64,000 bases of DNA from Pseudolysinimonas_A sp039912695. Lineage in GTDB: Bacteria > Actinomycetota > Actinomycetes > Actinomycetales > Microbacteriaceae. The stretch covers positions 1 to 64,000 of the forward strand of contig NZ_JBDSPJ010000017.1 in NCBI RefSeq assembly GCF_039912695.1, given 5' to 3'. Below are positions 44,877 to 53,652 of this stretch, one piece after another (position 1 is the stretch's first letter; the number at the start of each line of letters is the position of its first letter). Position numbers and translations under genes: made by a program. The notes beneath the pieces are model-generated. The model had not been told where the DNA came from and did no database searches. It saw only the letters and a program-made list of their open reading frames with translations.

Positions 44877-46877
44877 GTGAGTGTAGGCACCACCGATCCG
44901 ATGATCGGCCGGCTAATTGACGGCCGGTATCAGGTGCGCTCCCGCATAGCTCGAGGCGGGATGGCAACTGTCTACCTCGCGACCGACCTCCGGTTGGAGC
45001 GTCGGGTGGCGGTCAAAGTCATGCACGGCCACCTCGCGGACGACAGCGCTTTCAAGGAGCGCTTCATCCAGGAAGCGCGAAGTGCGGCACGGCTCGCGCA
45101 CCCCAATGTGGTTAACGTCTTCGACCAGGGGCAAGACAGCGAGTCGGCCTACCTGGTGATGGAGTACCTGCCCGGCATCACGCTGCGCGAACTCCTTGAG
45201 GAGTACGGCACCCTCACTCCCCAGCAGACCATCGACATCACCGAGGCCGTGCTCAACGGACTCCAGGCCGCACACAAGGCCGGCATCATCCATCGCGATC
45301 TCAAGCCCGAGAATGTGCTGCTGGCTGATGACGGACGCATCAAGATCGGCGACTTCGGCCTGGCGCGCGCGGCATCCCAGAACACCGCGACGGGGGCGGC
45401 GCTGCTCGGCACGATCGCCTACCTCTCCCCCGAACTCGTCACCCGCGGGGTCGCAGACACCCGCAGCGACATCTACGCGGTCGGCATCATGATGTACGAG
45501 ATGCTCACCGGCGAGCAACCGTTCACGGGCGAGCAACCGATGCAGATCGCGTATCGTCACGCGAACGAACCCCTTCCGCTTCCCAGCGCGAAAAACCCGC
45601 GGGTTCCCGCAGAACTCGACGAGATTGTGCTCTGGGCGACGGCCAAGGATCCCGAGGCCCGGCCCGCCGACGTTCGCGTGCTCCTCGAGCAGATTCACGA
45701 CACCGAGGCGCTCATCGACCTCGCTTCCACCGGACCGCAGAAACCTCTCACGACGCGAGCGTTTCCCAACACTCGTCCGCCGCAGCGAGGGACGGGGGCA
45801 ATGACGTCGGTGATCACGCCCGCGATCACCGATGCGGCGCGGCCCGAACGCCCGCTCGCAAATGCAGAAACCCAGGTACTCGGGAGTCGGATGCCGGGGG
45901 CTGCCGGCACGGCTCTCGCTGTCGCTGAGCCGGCCGCGCGGCGACGCCAGCCACGCCGGTGGATTCCGATCGTCGCGATTCTCGCGGTGCTCCTGCTCGC
46001 CCTCGGCACCGCGTGGTGGTTCGTGTTCGGTCCCGGTGCGCGCGTCACGATCCCTGACTCGATCCGGGGCGCAACCGTCGAAGAGGCCACCACGACGCTG
46101 ACCGGTCTTGGCCTCGAGGTCTCGAGTGCGACCGGAACCGCCTACTCGGTAACGGCGCCGGTCGGTACGGTCGCGGAATCGACCCCCGCGATCGGCGAAC
46201 CGGTGGGCAAGGGCGTGTCGGTGACGCTCCTCATCTCCCAAGGACCCGAGCCATTCGACGTTTCGGCCCTGCAGGCGGGCATGACAGAGGTGGCCGCGAA
46301 TGATGTGGTCGCCTCGCACTGGACGCAGAAGGACACCGAGTACCGCTTTGACGCCGCGACCGGCAAGGGCCTCCTCCTCGACGCCCTCGACGGCGACGGC
46401 AAGACTCTGCTCGGAGTCGCTCAGTACGGCGACCAACAGCCGATCACCCTCGTCGTCTCCGCAGGCCCGGTGCCTCCCGTGGCAGGACTCACCGTCGCCG
46501 ACGCGACGAGCGCCCTTTCCGCCGTGAAACTGTCGGTCGACGCCGGCAAAGCGCAGCAAAACTATGACGACACGGTGCCCGAAGGGTCAGTCATCGGAAT
46601 CGTCGATCCCGGCGGCCCGCTGCGCCCGAATGACAGTGTCGGCCTCAACCTTTCGCGCGGTCGCGAACCGGTGACAGTGCCCAACATCGTCGGCCACACC
46701 TGGACCGAAGCCAAGCAAATGCTGACGGATGCTGGCCTCCGCTGGACGTTGGAGCGCGATATTGACACGTTCCTCGCCAGCAAGCCCGACGATTCGAGGG
46801 TCAGCAGGGTCACCCCCGACGTCGGCGCGCCGGCGTTCCGCGGTGACACCGTGTCTATCCGACTCACCGCGGGCTAG
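44877..46877 (+). CDS. pknL: PASTA-domain serine/threonine kinase (PknL-like)
   Basis: Membrane kinase sensing peptidoglycan fragments. The 666 residues have a Gly-rich loop GGMATVYLA, ATP lysine K47, catalytic HRD at 139-141, DFG at 159-161 and APE-like SPE; a Pro-rich linker; one membrane helix (363-385); and about four PASTA domains outside (386-666). The symbol rests on the Rv2175c-like and aroG neighbours, as at Rv2176. GTG at 44877. The stop is five bases from the convergent aroG stop. Confidence 0.93.
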   Translation: MSVGTTDPMIGRLIDGRYQVRSRIARGGMATVYLATDLRLERRVAVKVMHGHLADDSAFKERFIQEARSAARLAHPNVVNVFDQGQDSESAYLVMEYLPGITLRELLEEYGTLTPQQTIDITEAVLNGLQAAHKAGIIHRDLKPENVLLADDGRIKIGDFGLARAASQNTATGAALLGTIAYLSPELVTRGVADTRSDIYAVGIMMYEMLTGEQPFTGEQPMQIAYRHANEPLPLPSAKNPRVPAELDEIVLWATAKDPEARPADVRVLLEQIHDTEALIDLASTGPQKPLTTRAFPNTRPPQRGTGAMTSVITPAITDAARPERPLANAETQVLGSRMPGAAGTALAVAEPAARRRQPRRWIPIVAILAVLLLALGTAWWFVFGPGARVTIPDSIRGATVEEATTTLTGLGLEVSSATGTAYSVTAPVGTVAESTPAIGEPVGKGVSVTLLISQGPEPFDVSALQAGMTEVAANDVVASHWTQKDTEYRFDAATGKGLLLDALDGDGKTLLGVAQYGDQQPITLVVSAGPVPPVAGLTVADATSALSAVKLSVDAGKAQQNYDDTVPEGSVIGIVDPGGPLRPNDSVGLNLSRGREPVTVPNIVGHTWTEAKQMLTDAGLRWTLERDIDTFLASKPDDSRVSRVTPDVGAPAFRGDTVSIRLTAG

Positions 46878-46881
46878 GTCC

Positions 46882-48252
46882 CTACTTCTGCCCGAGCTCC
46901 TCGGCGACCAAGAACGCGAGTTCGAGCGACTGCATGTGGTTGAGGCGCGGATCGCACAACGACTCGTACTTCGTCGCCAGCGTCGCTTCGTCGATCTTCT
47001 CTGAGCCGCCCAGGCACTCCGTGACATCGTCGCCCGTGAGCTCGATGTGGATGCCACCCGGGAAGGTTCCCGCGGCACGGTGCGACTCGAAGAAGCCGCG
47101 GACCTCATCCACGACATCGTCGAAGCGCCGAGTCTTGTAGCCGTTCGGCGTCGTGAGTCCGTTGCCGTGCATCGGGTCGGTCACCCAGAGCGGGGTCGCG
47201 TCGAACGACTTGATCGCTTCGAGCAGCGGCGGAAGTGCATCCCGAACCTTGCCCGCGCCCATCCGCGTGATGAAGGTCAGTCGACCCGGCTCGCGGTTCG
47301 GATCGAGTTTGTCGATCAGTTTCTCCATATCCGACCCCGTCGTCGTCGGGCCGAGCTTCACCCCGATGGGGTTGCGGATGCGTGAGAAGTAGTCGACGTG
47401 CGCATCCTCAAGTCCGCGGGTGCGCTCGCCAATCCAGAGGAAATGGGCACTCGTGTTGACCGGCGTTCCGTTGCGCGAGTCGATGCGCGTCATCGGCCGC
47501 TCGTAGTCCATCAGCAGACCCTCGTGCGAGGTGTAGAACTCGACGCGGCGCAGTTCGTCGAAGTCGGCGCCAGCGGCCTCCATGAACTTGACCGCGCGGT
47601 CGATCTCTTTCGCGAGGCTCTCGTAGCGGTGATTGGCCGGATTCTCGGCGAAGCCACGGTTCCAGGAGTGGACTTGCCTCAGATCAGCGAAACCACCCTG
47701 CGTGAAGGCGCGGATCAGGTTCAGAGTCGCGACCGCCGTGTGGTAGCCCTGCACGAGGCGCCGCGGATCGGCCCGCCGTGACTCGGGAGTGAAGTCGTAG
47801 CCGTTCACGATGTCGCCCCGGTAGGCGGGAAGCGTGACGTCGCCACGGGTTTCGTCGTCGCTCGAACGCGGCTTGGCGAACTGCCCCGCCATCCGACCCA
47901 TCTTGATGACCGGCATGGAGGCGCCGTAGGTGAGAACGACCGCCATCTGCAACAGAGTCTTCACTCGGTTGCGAATCTGGTCAGCCGTCGCGCCGGCGAA
48001 AGTCTCGGCGCAGTCACCGCCCTGCAGCAGAAACGATTCACCGCGCGCGGCGCGCGCGAGACGATCACGCAGGATGTCGATCTCACCGGCGAAAACGAGG
48101 GGCGGGTAGGACGCGATTTCTGCGGATGCCGCAACGACGGCGGCGTCATCCGGCCAGGTCGGCTGCTGCTTGATCGGCAGACTCCGCCAATAGTCCAGGC
48201 CGGCGAGGACGCTCGGATCTGCTTGGACAATGGTCTCGGTCGGGTCAACCAC
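46882..48252 (-). CDS. aroG: Class II 3-deoxy-7-phosphoheptulonate synthase
   Basis: First step of the shikimate pathway, joining PEP and erythrose 4-phosphate. The 456-residue length and the motifs of the plant-type class II enzyme are clear: QGGDCAETF, KMGRMAGQFAKPRS, YDFTPESRRADPRR, SAHFLWIGERTR and WVTDPMHGN. GTG at 48252. Position next to the kinase and plsC is the same as in M. tuberculosis. Confidence 0.96.
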   Translation of the reverse strand: MVDPTETIVQADPSVLAGLDYWRSLPIKQQPTWPDDAAVVAASAEIASYPPLVFAGEIDILRDRLARAARGESFLLQGGDCAETFAGATADQIRNRVKTLLQMAVVLTYGASMPVIKMGRMAGQFAKPRSSDDETRGDVTLPAYRGDIVNGYDFTPESRRADPRRLVQGYHTAVATLNLIRAFTQGGFADLRQVHSWNRGFAENPANHRYESLAKEIDRAVKFMEAAGADFDELRRVEFYTSHEGLLMDYERPMTRIDSRNGTPVNTSAHFLWIGERTRGLEDAHVDYFSRIRNPIGVKLGPTTTGSDMEKLIDKLDPNREPGRLTFITRMGAGKVRDALPPLLEAIKSFDATPLWVTDPMHGNGLTTPNGYKTRRFDDVVDEVRGFFESHRAAGTFPGGIHIELTGDDVTECLGGSEKIDEATLATKYESLCDPRLNHMQSLELAFLVAEELGQK

Positions 48253-48319
48253 GGAAGGAACTCTCTACTGTGTGGGATCGGCGTCCGTTCGGTCGCCAGC
48301 CGTTCAGCCTAGCCGCAGG

Positions 48320-49024
48320 TTACGCGGGCCGTCGGACTGCAGCCGCCGAGCGGCTCTTGACCGACGAGGCGTAGACGTCGACGTACTCTTGGCCGCTCAA
48401 CTTCGACAGTTTGTGCATGATCTCGTCGGTGATCGACCTGAGAACGAACCGGTCGCCCTCCAGGCCGGCGAACCGCGAGAAGTCCATCGGTTCCCCGATC
48501 ACGACGCCCACTTTGCGCAGCCTGGGAAAGATGCTTCCTGTCGGCAGAACTTTGTCGGTGTCGATCATCGCGATCGGCACCACGGTGACTTCGGATTCCA
48601 GCAGCATGCGCGCGATCCCCGTGCGACCTCGGTAGAGGCGACCATCGGGGCTCCGCGTGCCTTCGGGGTAGATCCCGAGCTGCCGGCCCGACGCGAGCAC
48701 ACCGAGTCCAGCATCCAGAGCAGCCTCGGATGCCTTCCCGCCCGACCGGTCGATCGGCACCTGGCCGACTCCGCTGAAGAACATTCGACTGAACCAGCCT
48801 TTGACTCCCGCACCCGTGAAGTACTCGCTCTTGGCGAGATAGACGATGTGCCGGTCAACGAGCAGGGGCAGGAAGATCGAGTCGACGAACGACAGGTGGT
48901 TGACCGCAAAGATCACGGGACCCGACTCCGGGATGTTTTCGACGCCAACGATCCACGGCCGGTACACGGTGTGCACGAACGGTCCGAGGAAGACGAACTT
49001 GATCAACCAGTAGAGGAGAGGCAC
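48320..49024 (-). CDS. 1-acyl-sn-glycerol-3-phosphate acyltransferase (PlsC family)
   Basis: Membrane-associated acyltransferase in phospholipid synthesis. The 234 residues have the catalytic H43-x4-D48 in NHLSFVD and the glycerol-phosphate motif EGTRS at 121-125. An N-terminal hydrophobic helix (4-20) anchors it. GTG at 49024 follows the ROK kinase stop by 44 bp; the two genes are probably one operon. Confidence 0.92.
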   Translation of the reverse strand: MPLLYWLIKFVFLGPFVHTVYRPWIVGVENIPESGPVIFAVNHLSFVDSIFLPLLVDRHIVYLAKSEYFTGAGVKGWFSRMFFSGVGQVPIDRSGGKASEAALDAGLGVLASGRQLGIYPEGTRSPDGRLYRGRTGIARMLLESEVTVVPIAMIDTDKVLPTGSIFPRLRKVGVVIGEPMDFSRFAGLEGDRFVLRSITDEIMHKLSKLSGQEYVDVYASSVKSRSAAAVRRPA

Positions 49025-49068
49025 CGGGGGTCAGTCTATTCCGGGCTCACGTTGCGGGGGGACGCCGT

Positions 49069-50022
49069 TCATGACCTGCGCGCATGAATCCGGGCGAGAT
49101 CAGCGGCACCCACGACTCCTGCGTCGTTCACCAGTTCCGCGACAGCGAAGACGGGCTCAGGGTGGAACCCTCTCGCGGGAAGGTGCGCCAAGTACGCCGC
49201 ACGAATCGGATCGAGAAGCAGATCTCCCGCGACAGCCACTCCCCCGCCAAACACGAACACCTGAGGGTCGAGAACAGCGCCGATCGACGCACACGCTTGG
49301 CCGAGCCAATCGCCGAGTTCGTGGAGCGCGGCGAGGGCTCCCGCATCTGTCAATTGGATGAGCTCCGACACGATGGCGCCGTCGAGGGTTCCCCCGTTTG
49401 CCGTACGCGCGATGTCAAGTTCGCGCCCGATGCCGCCGGCGTCCGCGATCTCGTTGGCGAACCTGAGCAGCGCGCGACCGGAACCGTACTGTTCGATGCA
49501 GCCCTTCTGACCGCACCCGCACGGATGACCGTTCGGCACCACGCGAAGGTGCCCGATCTCGCCGGCAGCACCGAATCCACCGCGAAACAGTTGCCCGCCC
49601 GAAACGATCGCCCCGCCAACGCCGGTGCCGATGGTCAGCATCGTCATGTCGGTCGTCCCCCGCCCGGCGCCGAAGCGGTATTCCGCCCACCCTGCGGCAT
49701 TGGCGTCGTTGTCGACGGTGATGTCGAGACCCGGCAGCCGTGCCTCGAGGAGTTCACGCAGCGGCTCGCCGCGCCAGTTGATGTTCGGGGCGTAGTAGAC
49801 CAGCGACTGGGTGACGTCGATGAAACCCGCCGCTGCGACCCCGGCGGCAACGATGTCGTGCCCGTCCGACAACTCTCGGATCAGCTCGACGACAACGTCG
49901 AGGATGGCGGCGGGATCGCCCGCGGGTGTGGGGCGACGCTCAAGGCGATGGATCGCGCCCGCCTCGTCGACCAAAGCCCCTGCGACCTTGGTTCCCCCGA
50001 TGTCGATCCCGATGGCGTGCAC
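49069..50022 (-). CDS. ROK-family sugar kinase (glucokinase-like)
   Basis: 317 residues with the phosphate loop AIGIDIGGTKVAGALV, the DNDANAAGWAE catalytic stretch, GTGVGGAIV and the ROK zinc site HPCGCGQKGCIEQ. The closest pattern is actinobacterial glucokinase; substrate specificity is not certain. GTG at 50022 is used because the family motif starts at residue three; the frame upstream is a shadow across the next gene's promoter. Confidence 0.9.
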   Translation of the reverse strand: MHAIGIDIGGTKVAGALVDEAGAIHRLERRPTPAGDPAAILDVVVELIRELSDGHDIVAAGVAAAGFIDVTQSLVYYAPNINWRGEPLRELLEARLPGLDITVDNDANAAGWAEYRFGAGRGTTDMTMLTIGTGVGGAIVSGGQLFRGGFGAAGEIGHLRVVPNGHPCGCGQKGCIEQYGSGRALLRFANEIADAGGIGRELDIARTANGGTLDGAIVSELIQLTDAGALAALHELGDWLGQACASIGAVLDPQVFVFGGGVAVAGDLLLDPIRAAYLAHLPARGFHPEPVFAVAELVNDAGVVGAADLARIHARRS

Positions 50023-50103
50023 TCGCAACAGCCTATTTGCCGCGCGGTTCCGAATACCCCGGGATAGGGTCGTAGCTACGTGACCGGCCCCAAAGGAGTA
50101 GCC

Positions 50104-51930
50104 GTGAAAGAGATTTTCCTGCCTGTAGTTGTTCAACCAGACCCTGACGCGAACATCACCGATCTTCTGCTCGACAGGGTTGCTGCGACTCCCGATGCCG
50201 CACTGTTCTCGGTTCCAACCGCAGACGGCGGTTGGAGCGACATCAGCTCGACCGAGTTCCATCGTCAAGTCGTCGCCCTCGCCAAGGGTTTTGCCGCCGC
50301 AGGGCTCAAGCCAGGCGACAAGATCGGCTTCATGTGTCGGGTCCGATATGAGTGGACCCTGATCGACTTCGCCGCTGCGTTCGCGGGAGCCGTGATCGTT
50401 CCGATCTACGAGACGTCCGCACCTTCCCAGGTCCGGCACATTCTCAACGACTCGGGTGCGAACGCGATCATCCTCGAAACGGCCGAGCACTTCACCCGGT
50501 TCGACGAGGTTCGCAGCGAAACTCCGCAGGTCGAGAAGGTGTGGCAGCTACACCTCGGTGATCTTGAAAAGCTCTCCAGCTCAGGTGCCGCAATCACCGA
50601 TACCGATCTCGAGAAGCGCCGGACCACGGCCAAGGGCAAAGACCTCGCGACCCTGATCTACACCTCGGGTTCGACCGGAGTGCCCAAGGGCTGCATCCTC
50701 TCGCATTCCAACTTTGTCGAGCTGAGCCGCAATGCCGCGGTCGCGATGTCGGATGTTGTCAGCACGCCGGGCGCCTCGACGCTGCTCTTCATCACCACGG
50801 CACACGTCTTCGCGCGTTTCATTTCGATGCTCTCGGTGCACGCCGGCGTGAAAGTCGGCCACCAAGCCGACACCAAGCAGTTGCTCCCGGCGCTCGGTTC
50901 GTTCAAGCCCACCTTCCTGCTCGCGGTACCGCGCGTCTTCGAAAAGGTCTACAACTCGGCCGAACAGAAGGCTGAAGCGGGCGGCAAGGGCAAGATCTTC
51001 CGCTCCGCGACCGAGGTCGCGATCGCGCACTCGAAGGCACTCGACGCGGGGCACGTGCCGCTCGGGCTTCGCATCAAGTTCGCCCTCTTCGACCGGTTGG
51101 TGTACAGCAAGCTCCGGGCGGCGATGGGCGGCAACGTGACGTACGCCGTCTCGGGATCGGCTCCCCTCGGCACCCGACTCGGCCACTACTTCCGAAGCCT
51201 CGGCATCCGCATCCTGGAGGGCTACGGCCTCACCGAGACGACCGCGCCGGCCACGGTCAACCTCGCCGACAAGTTCAAAATCGGCACCTGCGGTCCGGTG
51301 CTTCCCGGCGTCGGGGTGAAGATTGCCGACGACGGCGAGATCATGGTCAAAGGCATCGACGTCTTCGGTGGCTATTGGAACAATCCCCAAGCCACCAAGG
51401 AAGCGTTCGACGGTGAATGGTTCCTGACCGGAGACATCGGCGAGCTGGACGACGACGGCTACTTGAAGATCACCGGTCGCAAGAAGGAGCTGATCGCGAC
51501 CGCCGGCGGCAAGAAGGTCGCCCCGGCCGTGCTCGAAGACCCGATCCGCGCCAACCCGATTATTGGCCAAGTCGTCGTCGTCGGCGAGGGCAAGCCGTTC
51601 ATCTCGGCCCTCATCACCCTGGACCCCGAAATGCTGCCGGCCTGGTTGGGCAACAACGGCGAGAAAGCCGATATGTCCCTCGCCGATGCGTGCACGAACC
51701 CGAAGGTCATGGCCGAAGTACAAAAGGCGGTGGACGCGGCGAACTCGAAGGTGTCGCGCCCGGAGTCGATTCGAAAGTTCTCGATCCTCGCGACCGAGTT
51801 CACCGAGGACAGCGGGCACCTCACCCCGAAGATGAGCATCAAGCGGGGGCCGATCCTGGAAGACTTCTCGTCTGAGATCGAGGCGATGTACGAGGTCCCG
51901 GCGACCCAGGGCGAGAGCCTGGTGCACTGA
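50104..51930 (+). CDS. Long-chain fatty acid--CoA ligase (FadD15-like)
   Basis: ANL-family enzyme activating fatty acids through acyl-AMP. The 608 residues have the P-loop YTSGSTGVPKG (186-196), EGYGLTETTAPAT, the hinge TGDIGELDDDGYLKITGRKKELI and a C-terminal domain. GTG at 50104 has AAAGGAG five bases upstream; an earlier start at 50080 is unlikely. M. tuberculosis has fadD15 in the same neighbourhood. Confidence 0.93.
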   Translation: MKEIFLPVVVQPDPDANITDLLLDRVAATPDAALFSVPTADGGWSDISSTEFHRQVVALAKGFAAAGLKPGDKIGFMCRVRYEWTLIDFAAAFAGAVIVPIYETSAPSQVRHILNDSGANAIILETAEHFTRFDEVRSETPQVEKVWQLHLGDLEKLSSSGAAITDTDLEKRRTTAKGKDLATLIYTSGSTGVPKGCILSHSNFVELSRNAAVAMSDVVSTPGASTLLFITTAHVFARFISMLSVHAGVKVGHQADTKQLLPALGSFKPTFLLAVPRVFEKVYNSAEQKAEAGGKGKIFRSATEVAIAHSKALDAGHVPLGLRIKFALFDRLVYSKLRAAMGGNVTYAVSGSAPLGTRLGHYFRSLGIRILEGYGLTETTAPATVNLADKFKIGTCGPVLPGVGVKIADDGEIMVKGIDVFGGYWNNPQATKEAFDGEWFLTGDIGELDDDGYLKITGRKKELIATAGGKKVAPAVLEDPIRANPIIGQVVVVGEGKPFISALITLDPEMLPAWLGNNGEKADMSLADACTNPKVMAEVQKAVDAANSKVSRPESIRKFSILATEFTEDSGHLTPKMSIKRGPILEDFSSEIEAMYEVPATQGESLVH

Positions 51931-51960
51931 AGCACCGGATGACGGCCGCCGGGTGAATAG

Positions 51961-52461
51961 CTACCGGGTAAACCAGGCGGCCTGCCGAATTGCGCGCATT
52001 GCTTCACGCTTGACGTCGGGTTCGAGCCCCTCGATGTACAACTTTCCATCGAGATGGTCGCACTCGTGCTGGAGGGCTTGGGCCATCAGGCCGTCGCCGC
52101 TGACCTCGCGAGGATTGCCGTCAGCGTCGATGCCCGTCACGCGCGCCCAGGGGTACCGCATCCGTGGGAAGTAGAAGCCGGGTACCGAGAGGCAGCCTTC
52201 GTCGACGAGTTCGGGCTCACCCGATACCTCGAGCACCGGATTGATGATGTACCCGATGTCGTCGTCGATGTTGTAGCTGAACGCACGAAGCCCGACGCCA
52301 ATCTGGTTCGCCGCGACACCCGCCCGGCCAGGCGGAGTCACGGTATCGATGAGGTCGGAGGCGAGGGCGGCAATGCGCGCGTCTCCTGGCAGCGCCGTGA
52401 CGACGTCCGTACGGGACCGCAGAACGGGGTCACCGAACAGGCGGATCTGACGTTCGGTCAC
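51961..52461 (-). CDS. def: Peptide deformylase
   Basis: Removes the formyl group from nascent proteins. The 166 residues have motif 1 GVAANQ (48-53), motif 2 EGCLS (88-92) and motif 3 QHECDH (131-136), giving metal ligands C90, H132 and H136. First motif has A instead of the usual second G, still within family range. The start overlaps the MinD-like gene stop by four bases. Confidence 0.95.
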   Translation of the reverse strand: MTERQIRLFGDPVLRSRTDVVTALPGDARIAALASDLIDTVTPPGRAGVAANQIGVGLRAFSYNIDDDIGYIINPVLEVSGEPELVDEGCLSVPGFYFPRMRYPWARVTGIDADGNPREVSGDGLMAQALQHECDHLDGKLYIEGLEPDVKREAMRAIRQAAWFTR

Positions 52462-53648
52462 GCGCCCCGCTCGCTCTGCAGTCCGTCCATCGTCACAGCC
52501 GCCAGATCGCGCGCCGAGTCGCGGGTGAACGGCCGAAGGGCTTCGTAGCGAATCACCGATCCCGCCGCGAGCTCGGGGTCGTACGGGATACGCACGACAG
52601 CACGTACTCGCGACAAGAAGTGGTTGTCGATCTCCTCGAGTTTGTCGAGGTCGGTGCCCTGGGTCGACGCGTTGAGTGCCACGACCGCGTTCGCGACCAG
52701 ATCGCCATTCCCGTTGGCCTCCAGCCAGGTGAGCATCTCGGATGCCAGCCGCGCCTCGTCGAGGCTGCCTCCTGAGACGACGATCACCGCATCCGCCCGC
52801 AGCAGTGCTGCCCGCACCACGGGCTGCATGATTCCCGTTCCGGTATCGGTCAGGATGACGGCGTGATGGGGTCCCGCGACGTCGGCGATCACGTTGTAGT
52901 CGCCGTCACCGAGTGGGGTCGCGAGCAGCGGGTCGGTGTCCGAAGCCGCGACGGAGAGTCCCGTGGCGTCGCGCACGACGTGGCGAGCAAAGTTGTCGTA
53001 GTCGCCCAGCTTGGGCGCTTGCAAAACGATGTCGCGCACTGTGGCGTGAGACTGCGGGGGAACACGGTCGACGAGGGTGCCGCGATCGGGGTTGGCATCG
53101 ATCGCCAGCACGCGGTCCGTTCGCACGTCAGCCAGTGCCATCCCGAGCAGTGCCGTGATCGTCGTCGTGCCGACCCCACCCTTGCGACTGATGATCGGAA
53201 CGAAACGGGGACCGCCGACCAACGGTTTCGCGATTCGGGCGTCGAGCGCCTTCCGAGTGCGTACCGGGACCGAGTCACCGATGTTCACCAGATGCAGGGT
53301 CGCCGCGTACACGACTTCGGGGACGAGCCCCTCGGGCGCCGGTGCGCGTCCTGCTTTGGTCGGCTTCTTGGGCTTTTTCGGCTCGGCCCTTTTCGACCCG
53401 TTCCCTGTCGCGGCCTCAGCGGGTGCGGGCAACGGGACTATCGCGACGGGCTCGTCATCATCCGTCGGGAGCGTCGCATCGTCGTCGCTCGAGTCTTCAG
53501 CTACCGACGTGACGACCTGGATCGACACTGTCGTCGGCGCCACCTCGTCGGCAACGGGAGTCTCGTGAATCGGCTGGGCCACCCGGAGGTCGGCCGTCAG
53601 ACTCGATGGCAGAGCCGCCGCGAGGTCGTCGTCGGGATCGGAACGCAT
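52458..53648 (-). CDS. MinD/ParA-like ATPase with altered Walker A
   Basis: 396 residues. The first 145 are acidic then basic and Pro-rich, probably disordered. The ATPase part follows, with SRKGGVGTTT (154-163): the signature lysine K156 is kept, but the P-loop lysine is threonine (T161). ADVRTDRVLAIDANPD holds a Walker-type aspartate strand. Members of this type occur across actinobacteria; roles in partitioning or positioning are suggested by homology only. The start is five bases from the pyc stop, so the genes are coupled. Confidence 0.78.
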   Translation of the reverse strand: MRSDPDDDLAAALPSSLTADLRVAQPIHETPVADEVAPTTVSIQVVTSVAEDSSDDDATLPTDDDEPVAIVPLPAPAEAATGNGSKRAEPKKPKKPTKAGRAPAPEGLVPEVVYAATLHLVNIGDSVPVRTRKALDARIAKPLVGGPRFVPIISRKGGVGTTTITALLGMALADVRTDRVLAIDANPDRGTLVDRVPPQSHATVRDIVLQAPKLGDYDNFARHVVRDATGLSVAASDTDPLLATPLGDGDYNVIADVAGPHHAVILTDTGTGIMQPVVRAALLRADAVIVVSGGSLDEARLASEMLTWLEANGNGDLVANAVVALNASTQGTDLDKLEEIDNHFLSRVRAVVRIPYDPELAAGSVIRYEALRPFTRDSARDLAAVTMDGLQSERGA

Positions 53649-53652
53649 CCGA

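Noticed and set aside
44913..46559. 548-codon open frame opposite the PASTA kinase gene
   Set aside because: Shadow of a kinase gene with all catalytic motifs; no recognisable domain on the other strand.
48253..48319. Attenuator or riboswitch upstream of aroG
   Set aside because: The 67-bp gap has no leader peptide rich in aromatic codons and no clear paired hairpins.
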